From assembly GCA_947627885.1 (NCBI GenBank), contig CANQXP010000001.1:1-64000 (forward strand): DNA of 64,000 nucleotides, written 5' to 3'. A program made the translations under genes and the position numbers. Below, piece by piece: positions 1 to 8,246 of the stretch (the stretch's first letter is position 1; the number at the start of each line of letters is the position of its first letter). Below the pieces are notes generated by a model. That model did not search any database, was not told where the DNA came from, and saw nothing but the letters and a program-made list of their open reading frames with translations. Origin of the DNA: an uncultured Rikenella sp. (lineage in GTDB: Bacteria; Bacteroidota; Bacteroidia; Bacteroidales; Rikenellaceae).

Positions 1-2
1 TG

Positions 3-1394
3 GGAAGCGCCGGGACGAGTTTTGCGGATTTCAACGTGAAGCGGAACCATATCTATACCGTCACGCTCGACGTGCAGGGCGTGAACGCGGGCGACAACCG
101 TTTGACGGTCGAGAGCTTTGACATGAGTAACTGCGGGATGCTATGGCCTGCGGCGACGGCAGGGACGGCGCGCGACAGCGTGACGTTCGACATCCGCAAG
201 TGCCTCAACAACGGCTTTACCACCGAACAAGCGTTGAACGCGATGCTGGGCTCGTCGTCTACGCTGACCGCCGATGTGCTGTGGCAGGACGGGAATGTCA
301 TCGGCACCTCGGACATTGCACTGGACAAAGTGAACGGTCTGCTGACCGTAAAATCCACCAAGGTTACGGAAGGGAATGCCGTGGTGGCGCTCTATCCGGA
401 CGGGAACAAAGCGCAGGGAACGGTTTTGTGGAGCTGGCATATCTGGGTGACGAAATATCGGCCGGACGAAGCGGGGATAGCAACCCGCGCGGCGAACACG
501 GCTTACCCGGTGACGGGCGGTCAGGTGCATACCTACGGGACTGAGTTCCAAAAAGAGAACGGTTTGAGTCGGGTGATTATGGACAGGAATCTGGGGGCTA
601 CCAAAACCTATAACGGTGGCGTTCCGCAGGCCGGAGACAATACGGCGGACCAGGCGTTCGGCCTGTTTTACCAATGGGGCCGCAAAGACCCGTTCCCGCG
701 TGTAGACGGTTCCACGGTCAATGAAAGCGCAGCAACGGGAACGACCATAACGATTTACGACAAGAATGGTGCAGACTTGGATCCTGAAGTATCGAACGCT
801 GACGGAACGGGCTATCGTAAAATGAATATTACAGGCATTATCGGAGGGAATGCCAATACGCTGGCCTATTCGGTGAAATATCCATTGGCGTTTATTTACA
901 ATCCTGATGTGCCCTATGACTGGTATACAACCGCAACGGCGAACCAGAATAATGATTTGTGGGGGGACGAGGCTTCGAAAAGCGCCTATGATCCCTGTCC
1001 GAAGGGATGGAGGATCGCACCGAATGGGACATGGGATGATTTCGGTACCGACTCTTATAGTGACCCGTTCTATTTCTACATTAACGGGGAAAAGCAAACC
1101 GCTAAGGGTACCCCGCCTGTGAAATACTATCAGGTGAACGGACGATATTACGAGCCTGTGGGCGGAATGGTACACGCTTGGTATCCTACTTCGGGCTATC
1201 GTGATTCGGGATCCCGTACCAATGGAGAAGGAATGGCATGGACCATAGGCAATAGCGGGTTCAGCTGGTCGTCTGCCGTTGGTGGCGTTGATGGCATTCG
1301 CGCTTTGTATATGAGTTTCAATACAACGGATCTTGATTTCAACAACGCAACTGGCCGGGCTGCCGGGCTGCCGGTTCGTTGCATTCAGGAGTAG
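3..1394 (+). CDS. Fimbrillin-like surface protein with C-terminal FISUMP/lectin-like domain (5' partial)
   Basis: The frame is open to the window edge, so the gene begins upstream. Residues near the start resemble the end of a fimbrillin/Mfa-like domain. The C-terminal part, from about residue 180, has the pattern of a Fibrobacter succinogenes major paralogous (C-type-lectin-like) domain: an early VIMDRNLGA, then YDPCPKGWR, then GFSWSS, and a final VRCIQE directly before the stop. Such proteins are usually exported lipoproteins of Bacteroidota, but the signal peptide lies outside the window. The last 50 residues have the layout of variable regions diversified by retroelements, though no reverse transcriptase is visible. 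A 13-bp-stem terminator follows at 1553. Exact role unknown; adhesion or ligand binding is inferred. Confidence 0.75.
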   Translation, partial: GSAGTSFADFNVKRNHIYTVTLDVQGVNAGDNRLTVESFDMSNCGMLWPAATAGTARDSVTFDIRKCLNNGFTTEQALNAMLGSSSTLTADVLWQDGNVIGTSDIALDKVNGLLTVKSTKVTEGNAVVALYPDGNKAQGTVLWSWHIWVTKYRPDEAGIATRAANTAYPVTGGQVHTYGTEFQKENGLSRVIMDRNLGATKTYNGGVPQAGDNTADQAFGLFYQWGRKDPFPRVDGSTVNESAATGTTITIYDKNGADLDPEVSNADGTGYRKMNITGIIGGNANTLAYSVKYPLAFIYNPDVPYDWYTTATANQNNDLWGDEASKSAYDPCPKGWRIAPNGTWDDFGTDSYSDPFYFYINGEKQTAKGTPPVKYYQVNGRYYEPVGGMVHAWYPTSGYRDSGSRTNGEGMAWTIGNSGFSWSSAVGGVDGIRALYMSFNTTDLDFNNATGRAAGLPVRCIQE

Positions 1395-1552
1395 GTCGGA
1401 AAAGGAGAGTCGGTGTTTCGATAAAGAGAGGAGAGGCGGTGCCGGGGGGCCTGCCGGGAGGCAGCGGGGATTTTTTGCCTGTGCTTGTTTTTCCCGCCAT
1501 ACGCACCCGGAGGGGCCAGAAGGGCCCCGGCATCCGAAACTCTCTCTGAAAG

Positions 1553-1590
1553 GGGACGGTACCTGCACAGCAGGTGCCGTCTCTTTTTTT
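1553..1590 (+). terminator. Rho-independent terminator
   Basis: A 13-bp stem (1553-1565 with 1571-1583, including two G-U pairs) closes a 5-nt loop and is followed by a run of seven T. It ends the transcript of the surface protein gene and separates it from rmuC. Confidence 0.85.
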
Positions 1591-1622
1591 ACGTCGGATA
1601 GCCGGGGCTCCGGTTTGTTTCT

Positions 1623-1630
1623 TAAATTTG
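1623..1630 (+). promoter_or_regulatory. Bacteroidota -7 promoter box for rmuC
   Basis: TAAATTTG matches the Bacteroidota -7 consensus TAnnTTTG and lies 21 bp before the rmuC ATG. No good -33 TTTG is at the usual distance. Confidence 0.5.
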
Positions 1631-1651
1631 CGTAACGGGAGAAACCGAAAT

Positions 1652-2992
1652 ATGCAGATATTATTTATGGTACTGGCCGTCGTGCTGGCGGCCGTGTCGG
1701 TCGCCCTGCTGGTATGGCTCCGGGCGGAACGGGCGACGGCGCTGGGACTGGCGGGGGAAAACGACGCTTTGCGGAGAGAGGCGGAGCAGGCGCGGCGGCA
1801 GCTGGTCGAACGGCAGGCGGCGGCAGACCGCGAGCTGGCCGTGGCGCAGGCGGATGCGGAAAGGCGGTTGGCTGAAGCGCGGGCCGAGATACGCATCTGG
1901 TCGGAGCGGTTCGAGTCACAGACCACCGAGCGGGGAAAACTGGAAAAGCAGTTCACCGATTATTTCCAGAACTTGGCCAACAGCATCTTCGAGGAGAAAA
2001 GCCAACGCTTTACCGATACCAATCGGAAGAATATCGGCGACCTCCTGAAACCGCTGGGGGAGAATATCGAACGGTTCCGCCAGCGGATCGAACAGGAGGC
2101 GCAGGAGCGCAAGGTGCTGGAGAACGAGATCCGGCGGCTGCACGAGATGAGCAACCAGGTGAGCCGCGAGGCCAACAACCTCGCCTCGGCGCTGCGCGGC
2201 AACAGCAAGACGCAGGGCGACTGGGGCGAAATGATCCTCGAAACGCTGCTCGAAAGCTCCGGCTTGCAGAAAGGGATTCATTTCCGGATCCAGGAGGATT
2301 TCCGCACCGAGGAGGGTGCCCATGTACGACCTGACGTGGTGCTGGTGCTGCCGGACGACAAGCAGATGGTGATCGACTCGAAAGTGTCGCTGACGGCTTA
2401 CGCCAACTACGTCGCGGCGGCGGACGATTCCGACGAGGGGGTGCGCAAGTCCGCGTTGGCGGCGCATGTGGCGTCGGTGCGCAGGCATATCGACGAGTTG
2501 GCGGCAAAGAGCTACCAGAAGCTGACGGAGGCGTCGCCCGATTTTGTGATCATGTTCGTGCCGAACGAGCCGGCGTTCCTCACGGCTTTGCAGTGCGACG
2601 CGAAGCTGTGGAACGACGCTTACCGCAAAAAGGTGATCCTCAGCAGTCCGACCAACCTGTTCGCGATCCTGAAGATCGTGGACGACCTCTGGCGGCGGGA
2701 CAGCCAGGACCGCTATGCGCTGGAGATCGCGCGGCAGGGCGGGGCGCTGTACGACAAATTCGTCGGCTTCGCCGAGAATTTCCTGGCCGTGGGCGATGCG
2801 CTGGAGCGGACGGATAAGGTTTACCGGACGGCGTTGGGGCAGCTCAAGGAGGGGAACGGCAATCTGGTGCGGCGGGCCGAGTCTTTGCGCAAGCTGGGGG
2901 TGAAGGCTTCCAAAAAGATGCCGGCGGCGCTGGCGCCGCTGGATGGGGAGGAAGCAGCGATCGCGGAACTGGGGGAGGAGGAGAACGGATAG
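1652..2992 (+). CDS. rmuC: DNA recombination protein RmuC
   Basis: 446 residues. An N-terminal membrane segment (about residues 2-22, MQILFMVLAVVLA...) is followed by a long Glu/Arg/Ala-rich coiled coil (about 25-180) and then the RmuC core, with GDWGEMILETLLE, RPDVVLVLPDD and VIDSKVSLTAY. These are the conserved restriction-endonuclease-like motifs of the family. RmuC proteins limit DNA rearrangement at inverted repeats. The start at 1652 is chosen because it gives the membrane segment directly and sits behind a -7 box; an upstream in-frame ATG (1574) would place the terminator inside the gene. It ends 154 bp before ispE, with a hairpin repeat between them. Confidence 0.93.
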   Translation: MQILFMVLAVVLAAVSVALLVWLRAERATALGLAGENDALRREAEQARRQLVERQAAADRELAVAQADAERRLAEARAEIRIWSERFESQTTERGKLEKQFTDYFQNLANSIFEEKSQRFTDTNRKNIGDLLKPLGENIERFRQRIEQEAQERKVLENEIRRLHEMSNQVSREANNLASALRGNSKTQGDWGEMILETLLESSGLQKGIHFRIQEDFRTEEGAHVRPDVVLVLPDDKQMVIDSKVSLTAYANYVAAADDSDEGVRKSALAAHVASVRRHIDELAAKSYQKLTEASPDFVIMFVPNEPAFLTALQCDAKLWNDAYRKKVILSSPTNLFAILKIVDDLWRRDSQDRYALEIARQGGALYDKFVGFAENFLAVGDALERTDKVYRTALGQLKEGNGNLVRRAESLRKLGVKASKKMPAALAPLDGEEAAIAELGEEENG

Positions 2993-3001
2993 CGAATGCC
3001 T

Positions 3002-3067
3002 CGGGCCGAAGCCTGCGGGGCTGTTGCAACGCAGTTGCGGGCCTCCGCGGGGGGAGGCTTCGGCCCG
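3002..3067. repeat. Intergenic 13-bp inverted repeat
   Basis: cgggccgaagcct (3002-3014) is perfectly inverted as aggcttcggcccg (3055-3067) around a 40-nt GC-rich loop. Similar ggccgaagcc/ggaggcc strings occur between hisF and hisIE near 61607-61650, so this looks like a dispersed intergenic hairpin. There is no T-tract, so it is a weak terminator candidate. Confidence 0.6.
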
Positions 3068-3145
3068 CGCGGCTCTGTCGAGTCGCATGATGCGTGTGTT
3101 GGGGGAGGCTTCACCCTCTTGGACTCTAAATATACCATTGGAAAT

Positions 3146-3988
3146 ATGATCCTTTTCCCGAACTGCAAGATCAACCTCGGCCTGCACATTACGGCGCGGC
3201 GGCCTGACGGGTATCACGAGATAGAGACCCTCTTCTATCCCGTGCCGGGGCTGTGCGATGCAGTGGAAATCCTGCCGGATTCCGGCGTCCCCGGCCAGGA
3301 GATAGTCTTTTCTTCGACCGGGTTGGCGGTGGATTGTCCGGAGGACAAGAACCTGTGCGTCAAGGCGGCGCGGCTGTTGCAGGAGTCTTTCCCGGAACGT
3401 TTTGCCGAAATGGGAGGGGTGCGGATACACCTGCATAAGCATATCCCGTTTGGGGCCGGGCTGGGGGGCGGCTCGGCGGACGCCACGGCGGTGCTCGCAG
3501 GGCTTAACGAGGTGCTCTCTCTCGGTCTGACGACCGAAGAACTTGCGCCCTATGCGGCGCGGCTGGGGAGCGACACCGTTTTCTTCCTCTATAATACCCC
3601 GATGTTGGGCACCGGGCGCGGCGAGCGGCTGGAACCGTTTCCCGGCGTCGATCTCAAAGGCTGGTGGCTGTTGCTGGTCAAACCGGATGTGGGAGTCTCG
3701 ACGGCGGAAGCCTACTCTTCGATAACGCCCCGCGTCCCTTCTGTACCGCTGGCGGATACCTTACGTTTACCTGTCGAAGAGTGGCGCGGGAAATTGACCA
3801 ATGATTTCGAGGAGCCGTTGTTCCGGAAATTACCCGTGCTGGACGAGGTGAAAACGGAGCTGTACCGCCGTGGGGCGGTGTATGCGGCCATGTCGGGATC
3901 GGGTTCCACGCTGTTCGGACTTTTCCGCGAGCGGCCGGATACAGGGGGATGGTCTGTGAACTATTTCACACATGTAGAGCGGCTATAA
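3146..3988 (+). CDS. ispE: 4-diphosphocytidyl-2-C-methyl-D-erythritol kinase
   Basis: 280 residues, the normal IspE length. IspE phosphorylates the 2-hydroxyl of CDP-methylerythritol in the MEP isoprenoid pathway. It begins with KINLGLHIT and RPDGYHEIET, typical of GHMP kinases, and carries the ATP-binding loop IPFGAGLGGGSADA near residue 95, then a C-terminal AAMSGSGSTLFGLF motif. The start at 3146 is chosen because family members begin a few residues before KIN; the in-frame extension to 2996 encodes the intergenic hairpin. It is followed after 45 bp by the carboxyltransferase gene, which has its own -7 box. Confidence 0.95.
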   Translation: MILFPNCKINLGLHITARRPDGYHEIETLFYPVPGLCDAVEILPDSGVPGQEIVFSSTGLAVDCPEDKNLCVKAARLLQESFPERFAEMGGVRIHLHKHIPFGAGLGGGSADATAVLAGLNEVLSLGLTTEELAPYAARLGSDTVFFLYNTPMLGTGRGERLEPFPGVDLKGWWLLLVKPDVGVSTAEAYSSITPRVPSVPLADTLRLPVEEWRGKLTNDFEEPLFRKLPVLDEVKTELYRRGAVYAAMSGSGSTLFGLFRERPDTGGWSVNYFTHVERL

Positions 3989-4000
3989 GCGGGAAAATGT

Positions 4001-4008
4001 TATATTTG
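4001..4008 (+). promoter_or_regulatory. -7 promoter box for the carboxyltransferase gene
   Basis: TATATTTG is a perfect TAnnTTTG match 26 bp before the ATG at 4034. A clear -33 TTTG is not seen. Confidence 0.55.
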
Positions 4009-4033
4009 CCTGAATCTTTAACCTAAACTACCT

Positions 4034-5581
4034 ATGGCAGTAGATAAGAAAATCCTGGACCTCAAGCAGAGGAAGGAAAAGGTCTACAACGGCGGCGGCA
4101 TGAAAGCCATCGAAAAGCAGAAGGCGATGGGCAAGATGACTGCGCGCGAGCGTATCATCGCCCTGCTGGACGCGGACTCTTTCTATGAATATGACATCTT
4201 CGTGGAACACTCCGGCACGGAGTTCGGCATGCAGAACAAGGAGCTGCCGGGCGACGGGGTGATTATCGGCACGGGCGCCATCTGCGGCAACCCGGTGGCG
4301 GTGTTCGCGCAGGACTTCACCGTGGCGGGGGGCTCGCTGGGGCTGAGTCACGCGCGTAAAATCACCAAGATCATGGACTATGCGCTGAATATGCGTATGC
4401 CGCTGATCGGGATCAACGACTCGGGCGGGGCCCGTATCCAGGAGGGGGTCAATGCCTTGGCGGGGTACGGCGAGATCTTTTTCCGCAACACGCTTTCCAG
4501 CGGGGTGATCCCCCAGATATCGGTGATCCTGGGGCCGTGCGCGGGGGGCGCGGTCTATTCGCCAGCCTTGACGGATTTCGTGTTCGTGGTGGACAAAATC
4601 TCGAAGATGTTCATCACCGGGCCGGAGGTGATCAAGACGGTGCTGGGCGAGGAGATCTCGATGGAGGAGCTGGGCGGCGCGCGCGTGCATTGCGAGCAGA
4701 CGGGGAACGCCCATTTCTTCGCGGAAACGGAGGAGGAGTGTTTCCAGCAGATCCGCCAGCTGCTCTCGACGATCCCGCAGAACAACAGCCAGCCGGCCGA
4801 ACGGACTAATCCGGAAGAGCCGCAGGTTAAGAAGTACAATATCAGCAAGATCGTTCCGGCGGATCCGGCGCAGCCGTACGATGTGCGGGACGTGATCCGC
4901 GCGGTGAGCGACGGCAGCGATTTCGTGGAGGTGATGGAGTTGTTCGCGGCCAATATCGTGGTGGGCTTCGGGCGCATCAACGGCGAGACGGTGGGCTTCG
5001 TGGCCAACCAGCCGCTGGTGATGGCGGGGGTGCTGGACTGCGATTCGTCGGACAAGGCGGCGCGGTTCATCCGTTTCTGCGACTCGTTCAATGTGCCGCT
5101 GGTGACGATCGAGGACCTGCCGGGCTACCTGCCGGGCGTGGACCAGGAGCATGCGGGGGTGATCCGTCACGGGGCGAAGCTGCTCTACGCGTATTCGGAG
5201 GCGACGGTGCCGAAGATCACGGTGATCCTGCGCAAGGCGTACGGCGGCGGCTATATCGCTATGAATTCGCGCCACCTGCGTGCGGATTTCGTCTTTGCCT
5301 GGCCGCAGGCTGAGATCGCTGTGATGGGGCCGGAGGGGGCTGCGAACGTGATCTTCCGCAAGGAGATCATGGAGGCGGAGAATCCGGAGGAGATGCGCAA
5401 GCTCAAGATCCAGGAGTACAAGGACAAGTTCGCCAATCCGTATGTGGCGGCGGCGAAGGGCTATATCGACGCGGTGATCGAACCGGCGGAAACGCGCAAG
5501 TGCCTGATCCATGCGCTTCAGGTGGCGCAGCACAAAACGGTGCTCCGCCCGGAGAAAAAACACGGGATCCCGCCGTTTTAA
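4034..5581 (+). CDS. Acyl-CoA carboxylase / methylmalonyl-CoA decarboxylase carboxyltransferase subunit
   Basis: 515 residues, typical for the beta subunit of propionyl-CoA carboxylase or the alpha subunit (MmdA) of methylmalonyl-CoA decarboxylase. It moves a carboxyl group between biotin and propionyl-CoA/methylmalonyl-CoA. Two crotonase-like halves are visible: the N half with GGSLGLSHARKI, INDSGGARIQEG and GPCAGGAVYSPALTDF, and the C half with NQPLVMAGVLD, LPGYLPGVDQE and KAYGGGYIAMNS. The biotin carrier gene follows at 5879, separated by a palindromic mini-element. The membrane decarboxylase subunit is not in the window, so carboxylase and decarboxylase cannot be told apart here. Confidence 0.92.
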   Translation: MAVDKKILDLKQRKEKVYNGGGMKAIEKQKAMGKMTARERIIALLDADSFYEYDIFVEHSGTEFGMQNKELPGDGVIIGTGAICGNPVAVFAQDFTVAGGSLGLSHARKITKIMDYALNMRMPLIGINDSGGARIQEGVNALAGYGEIFFRNTLSSGVIPQISVILGPCAGGAVYSPALTDFVFVVDKISKMFITGPEVIKTVLGEEISMEELGGARVHCEQTGNAHFFAETEEECFQQIRQLLSTIPQNNSQPAERTNPEEPQVKKYNISKIVPADPAQPYDVRDVIRAVSDGSDFVEVMELFAANIVVGFGRINGETVGFVANQPLVMAGVLDCDSSDKAARFIRFCDSFNVPLVTIEDLPGYLPGVDQEHAGVIRHGAKLLYAYSEATVPKITVILRKAYGGGYIAMNSRHLRADFVFAWPQAEIAVMGPEGAANVIFRKEIMEAENPEEMRKLKIQEYKDKFANPYVAAAKGYIDAVIEPAETRKCLIHALQVAQHKTVLRPEKKHGIPPF

Positions 5582-5615
5582 CCGATCTTTTATTTGTACG
5601 TACCCGCATGGAACC

Positions 5616-5827
5616 GTCCCTTTCTTGAAAGAAAGGGACCCAAAGAACTTTTGAGCCAGCTACGCTACTCCTTAGTCTGCCGAAGTCCTTTTATTTTGGC
5701 GAACTGGCGGGGCTGGCCCGAAGGGCTTTACGCCCCGCCAGTTGCGCCAAAAGTGGGGCTATGATAGATTTAGGATGCGCAAGCATCCTCCAAAGTTTCT
5801 TTGGTTCTTTCTGTTCACAGAAAGAAC
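5616..5827. repeat. Mini-element with inverted ends and palindromic core, copy 1
   Basis: The ends (5616-5655 and 5788-5827) are imperfect inverted repeats; each contains a sub-palindrome of the type ctttcttgaaagaaag and a ccaaagaa-ctttt-gag motif. Inside are the block gctactccttagtctgccga (5664-5683), a long palindrome (about 5694-5752) and a small hairpin ggatgc/gcatcc. Copy 2 at 60631-60922 has the same frame but a different core palindrome. It carries no gene and lies between the carboxyltransferase gene and its biotin carrier gene. Confidence 0.75.
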
Positions 5828-5878
5828 AGTACCCTCCGGCACCCTGCAAAATAAAAGATCAATAAAAGAGAAGAGATT

Positions 5879-6208
5879 ATGAGTAATAAAAAAGAAGCGG
5901 CGCCGCAGTACGAGAGCCTGTCCACCCGGCACGGGACGTACAAGACCACGCTGAGCGCCAAATATAAGAACCGTACGCCGTGGCACGCCAAAGACCCGCG
6001 GCAGGTCATCTCCTTCATTCCCGGCACCATCACCACCATCGACGTGCGCGTCGGCGACCAGGTGAAGGAAGGGGACGTGCTGCTGACCTTCAAAGCCATG
6101 AAAATGCACAACACCTACCGTTCGCCCGTAGGGGGTAAAGTGGCGAAGATCCATGTCGCCGAAGGCGAAGTGGTGCCCAAAGGAGTGCTGTTGCTCGAAT
6201 TCGAATGA
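5879..6208 (+). CDS. Biotin carboxyl carrier protein
   Basis: 109 residues. The C-terminal 70 residues form a biotinyl domain with the motif KAMKM; Lys75 is the predicted biotinylation site. The half-motifs VRVGDQVKEGDVLL and KIHVAEGEVVPKGVLLLEFE flank it as in other carriers. The N-terminal 40 residues are a charged linker. It carries CO2 for the carboxyltransferase encoded 298 bp upstream. A conventional ATG with aagaga upstream defines the start. Confidence 0.92.
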   Translation: MSNKKEAAPQYESLSTRHGTYKTTLSAKYKNRTPWHAKDPRQVISFIPGTITTIDVRVGDQVKEGDVLLTFKAMKMHNTYRSPVGGKVAKIHVAEGEVVPKGVLLLEFE

Positions 6209-6275
6209 TTTCCCTTTCGGGTAGCCCGGTCAATCGAGCGGGGCGGATTCTGGTTCCGGAATCCGCCCCGCGCTT

Positions 6276-7037
6276 TTATTCCGCTTTCAGGTACGCTGTG
6301 AACTCCGGGAACGCCCGCCACAGCGGTTCCGTCCTCAGCCACAGCCGCCGGGCCTCCGCAGCCGCCGTCGGACGCCTCGACTCGATGTCGGCCAGGTATT
6401 CCGGCGAGATTTCATGCTCGGCTGCCGTCCACTCTTTGTAAAGCGCTGGATCGTCCCGCCGCATCGTTTCCCGGATCGCGACCGTCGGCTCCGCCGTCCG
6501 GCGGAACTCCGCCCAGTATGCGGCCAGCCGGGTCGCAAGCGCATCCGCTGGAAGCAGAGCAGCCGTTTCGTCGAACAGCTCCCACTCCTCCAACGCTGCG
6601 TAGCAGAAAGCCAACAGCTCCGAAGCGTTCAGGTGGTCTTCCGGATCGCGGTCCGCCAGCAGCTCCAGCATGGCCGCCGCCATTTCGAAGTCGCCGATCA
6701 TAAAATGATCCGCCGCCGAGTCGTAAACCATCGAAAGGGCCTGAGCCGTGTAAGGGTCTTCCCAATCCAATGTCAGGAGATCGTCGTCCGTTTCGTCCAG
6801 TAAGTCTGAAACCAGCATGCAGCCGTCGAGCCTGAGCTGGCAGGCTTCTCCGATCCGGCCACCGGCGGTCAGCCGGTCGGCAAGCAGCTCGCGCGCTGCG
6901 AAATGGGCCGGATGGGTCGCCAAGATTTCCCGCAGCCTGTTGTCATCCGCGTTTTCGGGCAGGCGGTGTGCGGCCCGCGCCGGAACGAGCTTATAGACGG
7001 TGTCGATGACGGGTTCGAGGCGAAGCGGAATTTTCAT
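6276..7037 (-). CDS. Alpha-helical repeat (TPR-like) protein of unknown function
   Basis: 253 residues, soluble and acidic, mainly helical, with repeated Ala/Leu/Glu-rich helices (for example HFAARELLADRL, FEMAAAMLELLAD, ELLAFCYAALEEWELF) as in tetratricopeptide-like solenoids. No catalytic motif is visible. The start at 7037 (MKIPLRLEPV) is chosen because the longer frame runs antisense through tRNA-Arg, where its first residues are only the mirror of the T-arm. It is convergent with the biotin carrier gene. Confidence 0.75.
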   Translation of the reverse strand: MKIPLRLEPVIDTVYKLVPARAAHRLPENADDNRLREILATHPAHFAARELLADRLTAGGRIGEACQLRLDGCMLVSDLLDETDDDLLTLDWEDPYTAQALSMVYDSAADHFMIGDFEMAAAMLELLADRDPEDHLNASELLAFCYAALEEWELFDETAALLPADALATRLAAYWAEFRRTAEPTVAIRETMRRDDPALYKEWTAAEHEISPEYLADIESRRPTAAAEARRLWLRTEPLWRAFPEFTAYLKAE

Positions 7038-7102
7038 GGTCGTGAGGATTCTGTTACGGGGGCAAAGATAGCGACCGATTTGGAAACCAGCACGCGAAAT
7101 GT

Positions 7103-7110
7103 TACTTTTG
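7103..7110 (+). promoter_or_regulatory. -7 promoter box of tRNA-Arg
   Basis: TACTTTTG matches TAnnTTTG and ends 11 bp before the mature tRNA 5' end. Confidence 0.6.
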
Positions 7111-7121
7111 CACCCGACGAC

Positions 7122-7195
7122 GGTCCCGTAGCTCAGCTGGATAGAGCAACAGATTTCTAATCTGTCGGCCACAGGTTCGAATCCTGTCGGGATCA
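7122..7195 (+). tRNA. tRNA-Arg (anticodon TCT)
   Basis: A full cloverleaf: acceptor ggtcccg/cgggatc with discriminator a, D-arm gctc...gagc, anticodon arm acaga-tttctaa-tctgt giving TCT, and T-arm cacagg..ttcgaat..cctgt. No CCA is encoded. The last 15 nt lie within the prophage attachment core, so integration restores the tRNA. Its natural terminator now probably lies on the far side of the prophage at 54681. Confidence 0.97.
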
Positions 7196-7200
7196 CAAAA
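7181..7200. other. attL core
   Basis: atcctgtcgggatcacaaaa, identical to 54607-54626. It overlaps the 3' end of tRNA-Arg. Confidence 0.93.
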
Positions 7201-7253
7201 TAATAAGATAAGTTGCTGGTTATATGGTTGCTTCTATTTTTAATAGGGCATAA

Positions 7254-7267
7254 TTTAGGGCGGTTTG
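7254..7267. other. Putative integrase arm-type site, left end
   Basis: tttagggcggtttg also occurs at 54494-54507 near attR. Short repeats inside both ends of an integrated element are typical arm-type sites for tyrosine integrases or excisionase. The rest of 7201-7311 holds no recognisable gene. Confidence 0.5.
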
Positions 7268-7311
7268 CCTATCAAGAGTAAATACCCGATTTGCACTACG
7301 TTGGCACTCTA

Positions 7312-7343
7312 TTTGATACGTAATTCAATGTTTGATATATTTG
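7312..7343 (+). promoter_or_regulatory. Promoter of hicBA
   Basis: TTTG (7312-7315), a 20-bp spacer and TATATTTG (7336-7343) match the Bacteroidota consensus. The ATG of the antitoxin begins 5 nt after the -7 box, so the mRNA would have almost no leader. Confidence 0.75.
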
Positions 7344-7347
7344 CAAC

Positions 7348-7743
7348 ATGTCAGTCAAGCATCCAAATAAAAAGTTTCAAGCAACTTATCGCGACTGCAA
7401 TAGAACGATAACCGTCAATCTTGCAGTAATGCTTTATGAGGAAGAGAATGTATTTTACGCATTCTGTCCGGCTTTAGACTTGTATGGTTACGGAACTTCG
7501 GAAGATGAAGCGAAGCAGTCTTTTGAAATCAGTCTTTCAGAATTTATTAAATATACCCTGCATAAAGGCACGTTGAACACGGTTCTAACCTCGCTTGGGT
7601 GGAAAATCAAGAGCGGAAAGAAAGAAGTATATACACCTCCTACTGTTAAGCACCTGCTTTCCCGTAATGCGGATTACGGAAAAATCATGCAGTCGCACTC
7701 ATTTAAACAGGTGATGCAGGATATTGTTATTCCTGCATGTTAA
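7348..7743 (+). CDS. hicB: HicB-family antitoxin
   Basis: 131 residues. The segment NVFYAFCPALDLYGYGTSEDEAKQSFE (about 36-62) is the typical HicB partial RNase H-like fold, in which the strand FYAFCPALDLYGYG is followed by an EA-rich helix. It is followed after 6 bp by a HicA toxin gene, in the antitoxin-first order. HicB binds HicA and usually represses its own promoter. The C-terminal 60 residues would contain the DNA-binding part. As a moron at the left edge it could stabilise the prophage. Confidence 0.8.
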   Translation: MSVKHPNKKFQATYRDCNRTITVNLAVMLYEEENVFYAFCPALDLYGYGTSEDEAKQSFEISLSEFIKYTLHKGTLNTVLTSLGWKIKSGKKEVYTPPTVKHLLSRNADYGKIMQSHSFKQVMQDIVIPAC

Positions 7744-7749
7744 TCTGCT

Positions 7750-7986
7750 ATGGGACGGTATTCTAATATTTCCCTATCCGAATACAGAAAGTACTTGGAA
7801 TCAAGAGGGTTGAAAAAGATTAGAAGCAAAGGCGGACACGAAGTCTGGTCGCGTTCCGATTTACTTCGCCCCGTGATTATTCAAAGTCATATTTCACCTA
7901 TTCCAGAACTGATTCTTCGATCCAACGCCCGAACTATGGGAGTGGACATTTCTGATTTGTTAGACTTTCTTAAATCAAGATCATAA
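7750..7986 (+). CDS. hicA: HicA-family mRNA interferase toxin
   Basis: 78 residues, the family length. It has the dsRBD-like HicA pattern: an N-terminal helix, then GLKKIRSKGGHEVWSR, whose His in GGHEVW corresponds to the catalytic residue, and a C-terminal RTMGVDISDLLDFL. HicA cleaves mRNA unless bound by HicB. It overlaps no other gene and ends at a bidirectional terminator shared with the convergent gene at 8027. Confidence 0.82.
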   Translation: MGRYSNISLSEYRKYLESRGLKKIRSKGGHEVWSRSDLLRPVIIQSHISPIPELILRSNARTMGVDISDLLDFLKSRS

Positions 7987-8022
7987 CAAAACACCCCCAA
8001 CTGCAAAGTCGGGGGTGTTTTG
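7987..8022. terminator. Bidirectional terminator
   Basis: A 12-bp stem caaaacaccccc/gggggtgttttg with a 12-nt loop. It serves hicA on the plus strand and the small gene at 8027-8230 on the minus strand. Confidence 0.85.
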
Positions 8023-8026
8023 CTAC

Positions 8027-8230
8027 TTAACCGCCCTTGCAGGCGGGGAGGCGGGTTTTGAGCATCTGCAAAGCCCGGATCAGGTCGGGTGCCGTTTCTT
8101 GCAACAGCAGCTCGCAGACCTGAGGGTCGTGCTTCACCTGCTCGATCAGTTCTCGCCGGAAGAGTTCATCCCCGGCGATCCGCGTCAGGACATCCTTGAC
8201 ATCCTGGGCGAGGGTAGGGTTGGGTTGCAT
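8027..8230 (-). CDS. Small prophage protein downstream of a C4-like leader RNA
   Basis: 67 residues, start at ATG 8230. The start is chosen because the only in-frame codon upstream is a TTG inside the leader terminator. The protein is helical, with the pattern DVLTRIAGDELFRREL, which resembles VMERLSTDPQFSREFF in the small protein at 41330. Both genes follow leaders with the same RNA layout, so I infer a small paralogous family like Icd of phage P1. No other function can be read. It is transcribed alone and ends at the terminator shared with hicA. Confidence 0.65.
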   Translation of the reverse strand: MQPNPTLAQDVKDVLTRIAGDELFRRELIEQVKHDPQVCELLLQETAPDLIRALQMLKTRLPACKGG

Positions 8231-8246
8231 AGGAAGACGCTTATGC

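Noticed and set aside
141..1568. Long minus-strand frame under the surface protein and similar mirror frames in the GC-rich host genes
   Set aside because: They are frames kept open by high GC, rich in Arg and Pro, without domains, and opposite well-supported genes.
7038..7196. N-terminal extension of the minus-strand helical-repeat protein
   Set aside because: It reads antisense through tRNA-Arg; MIPTGFEP-type starts are a known artefact of tRNA T-arms.
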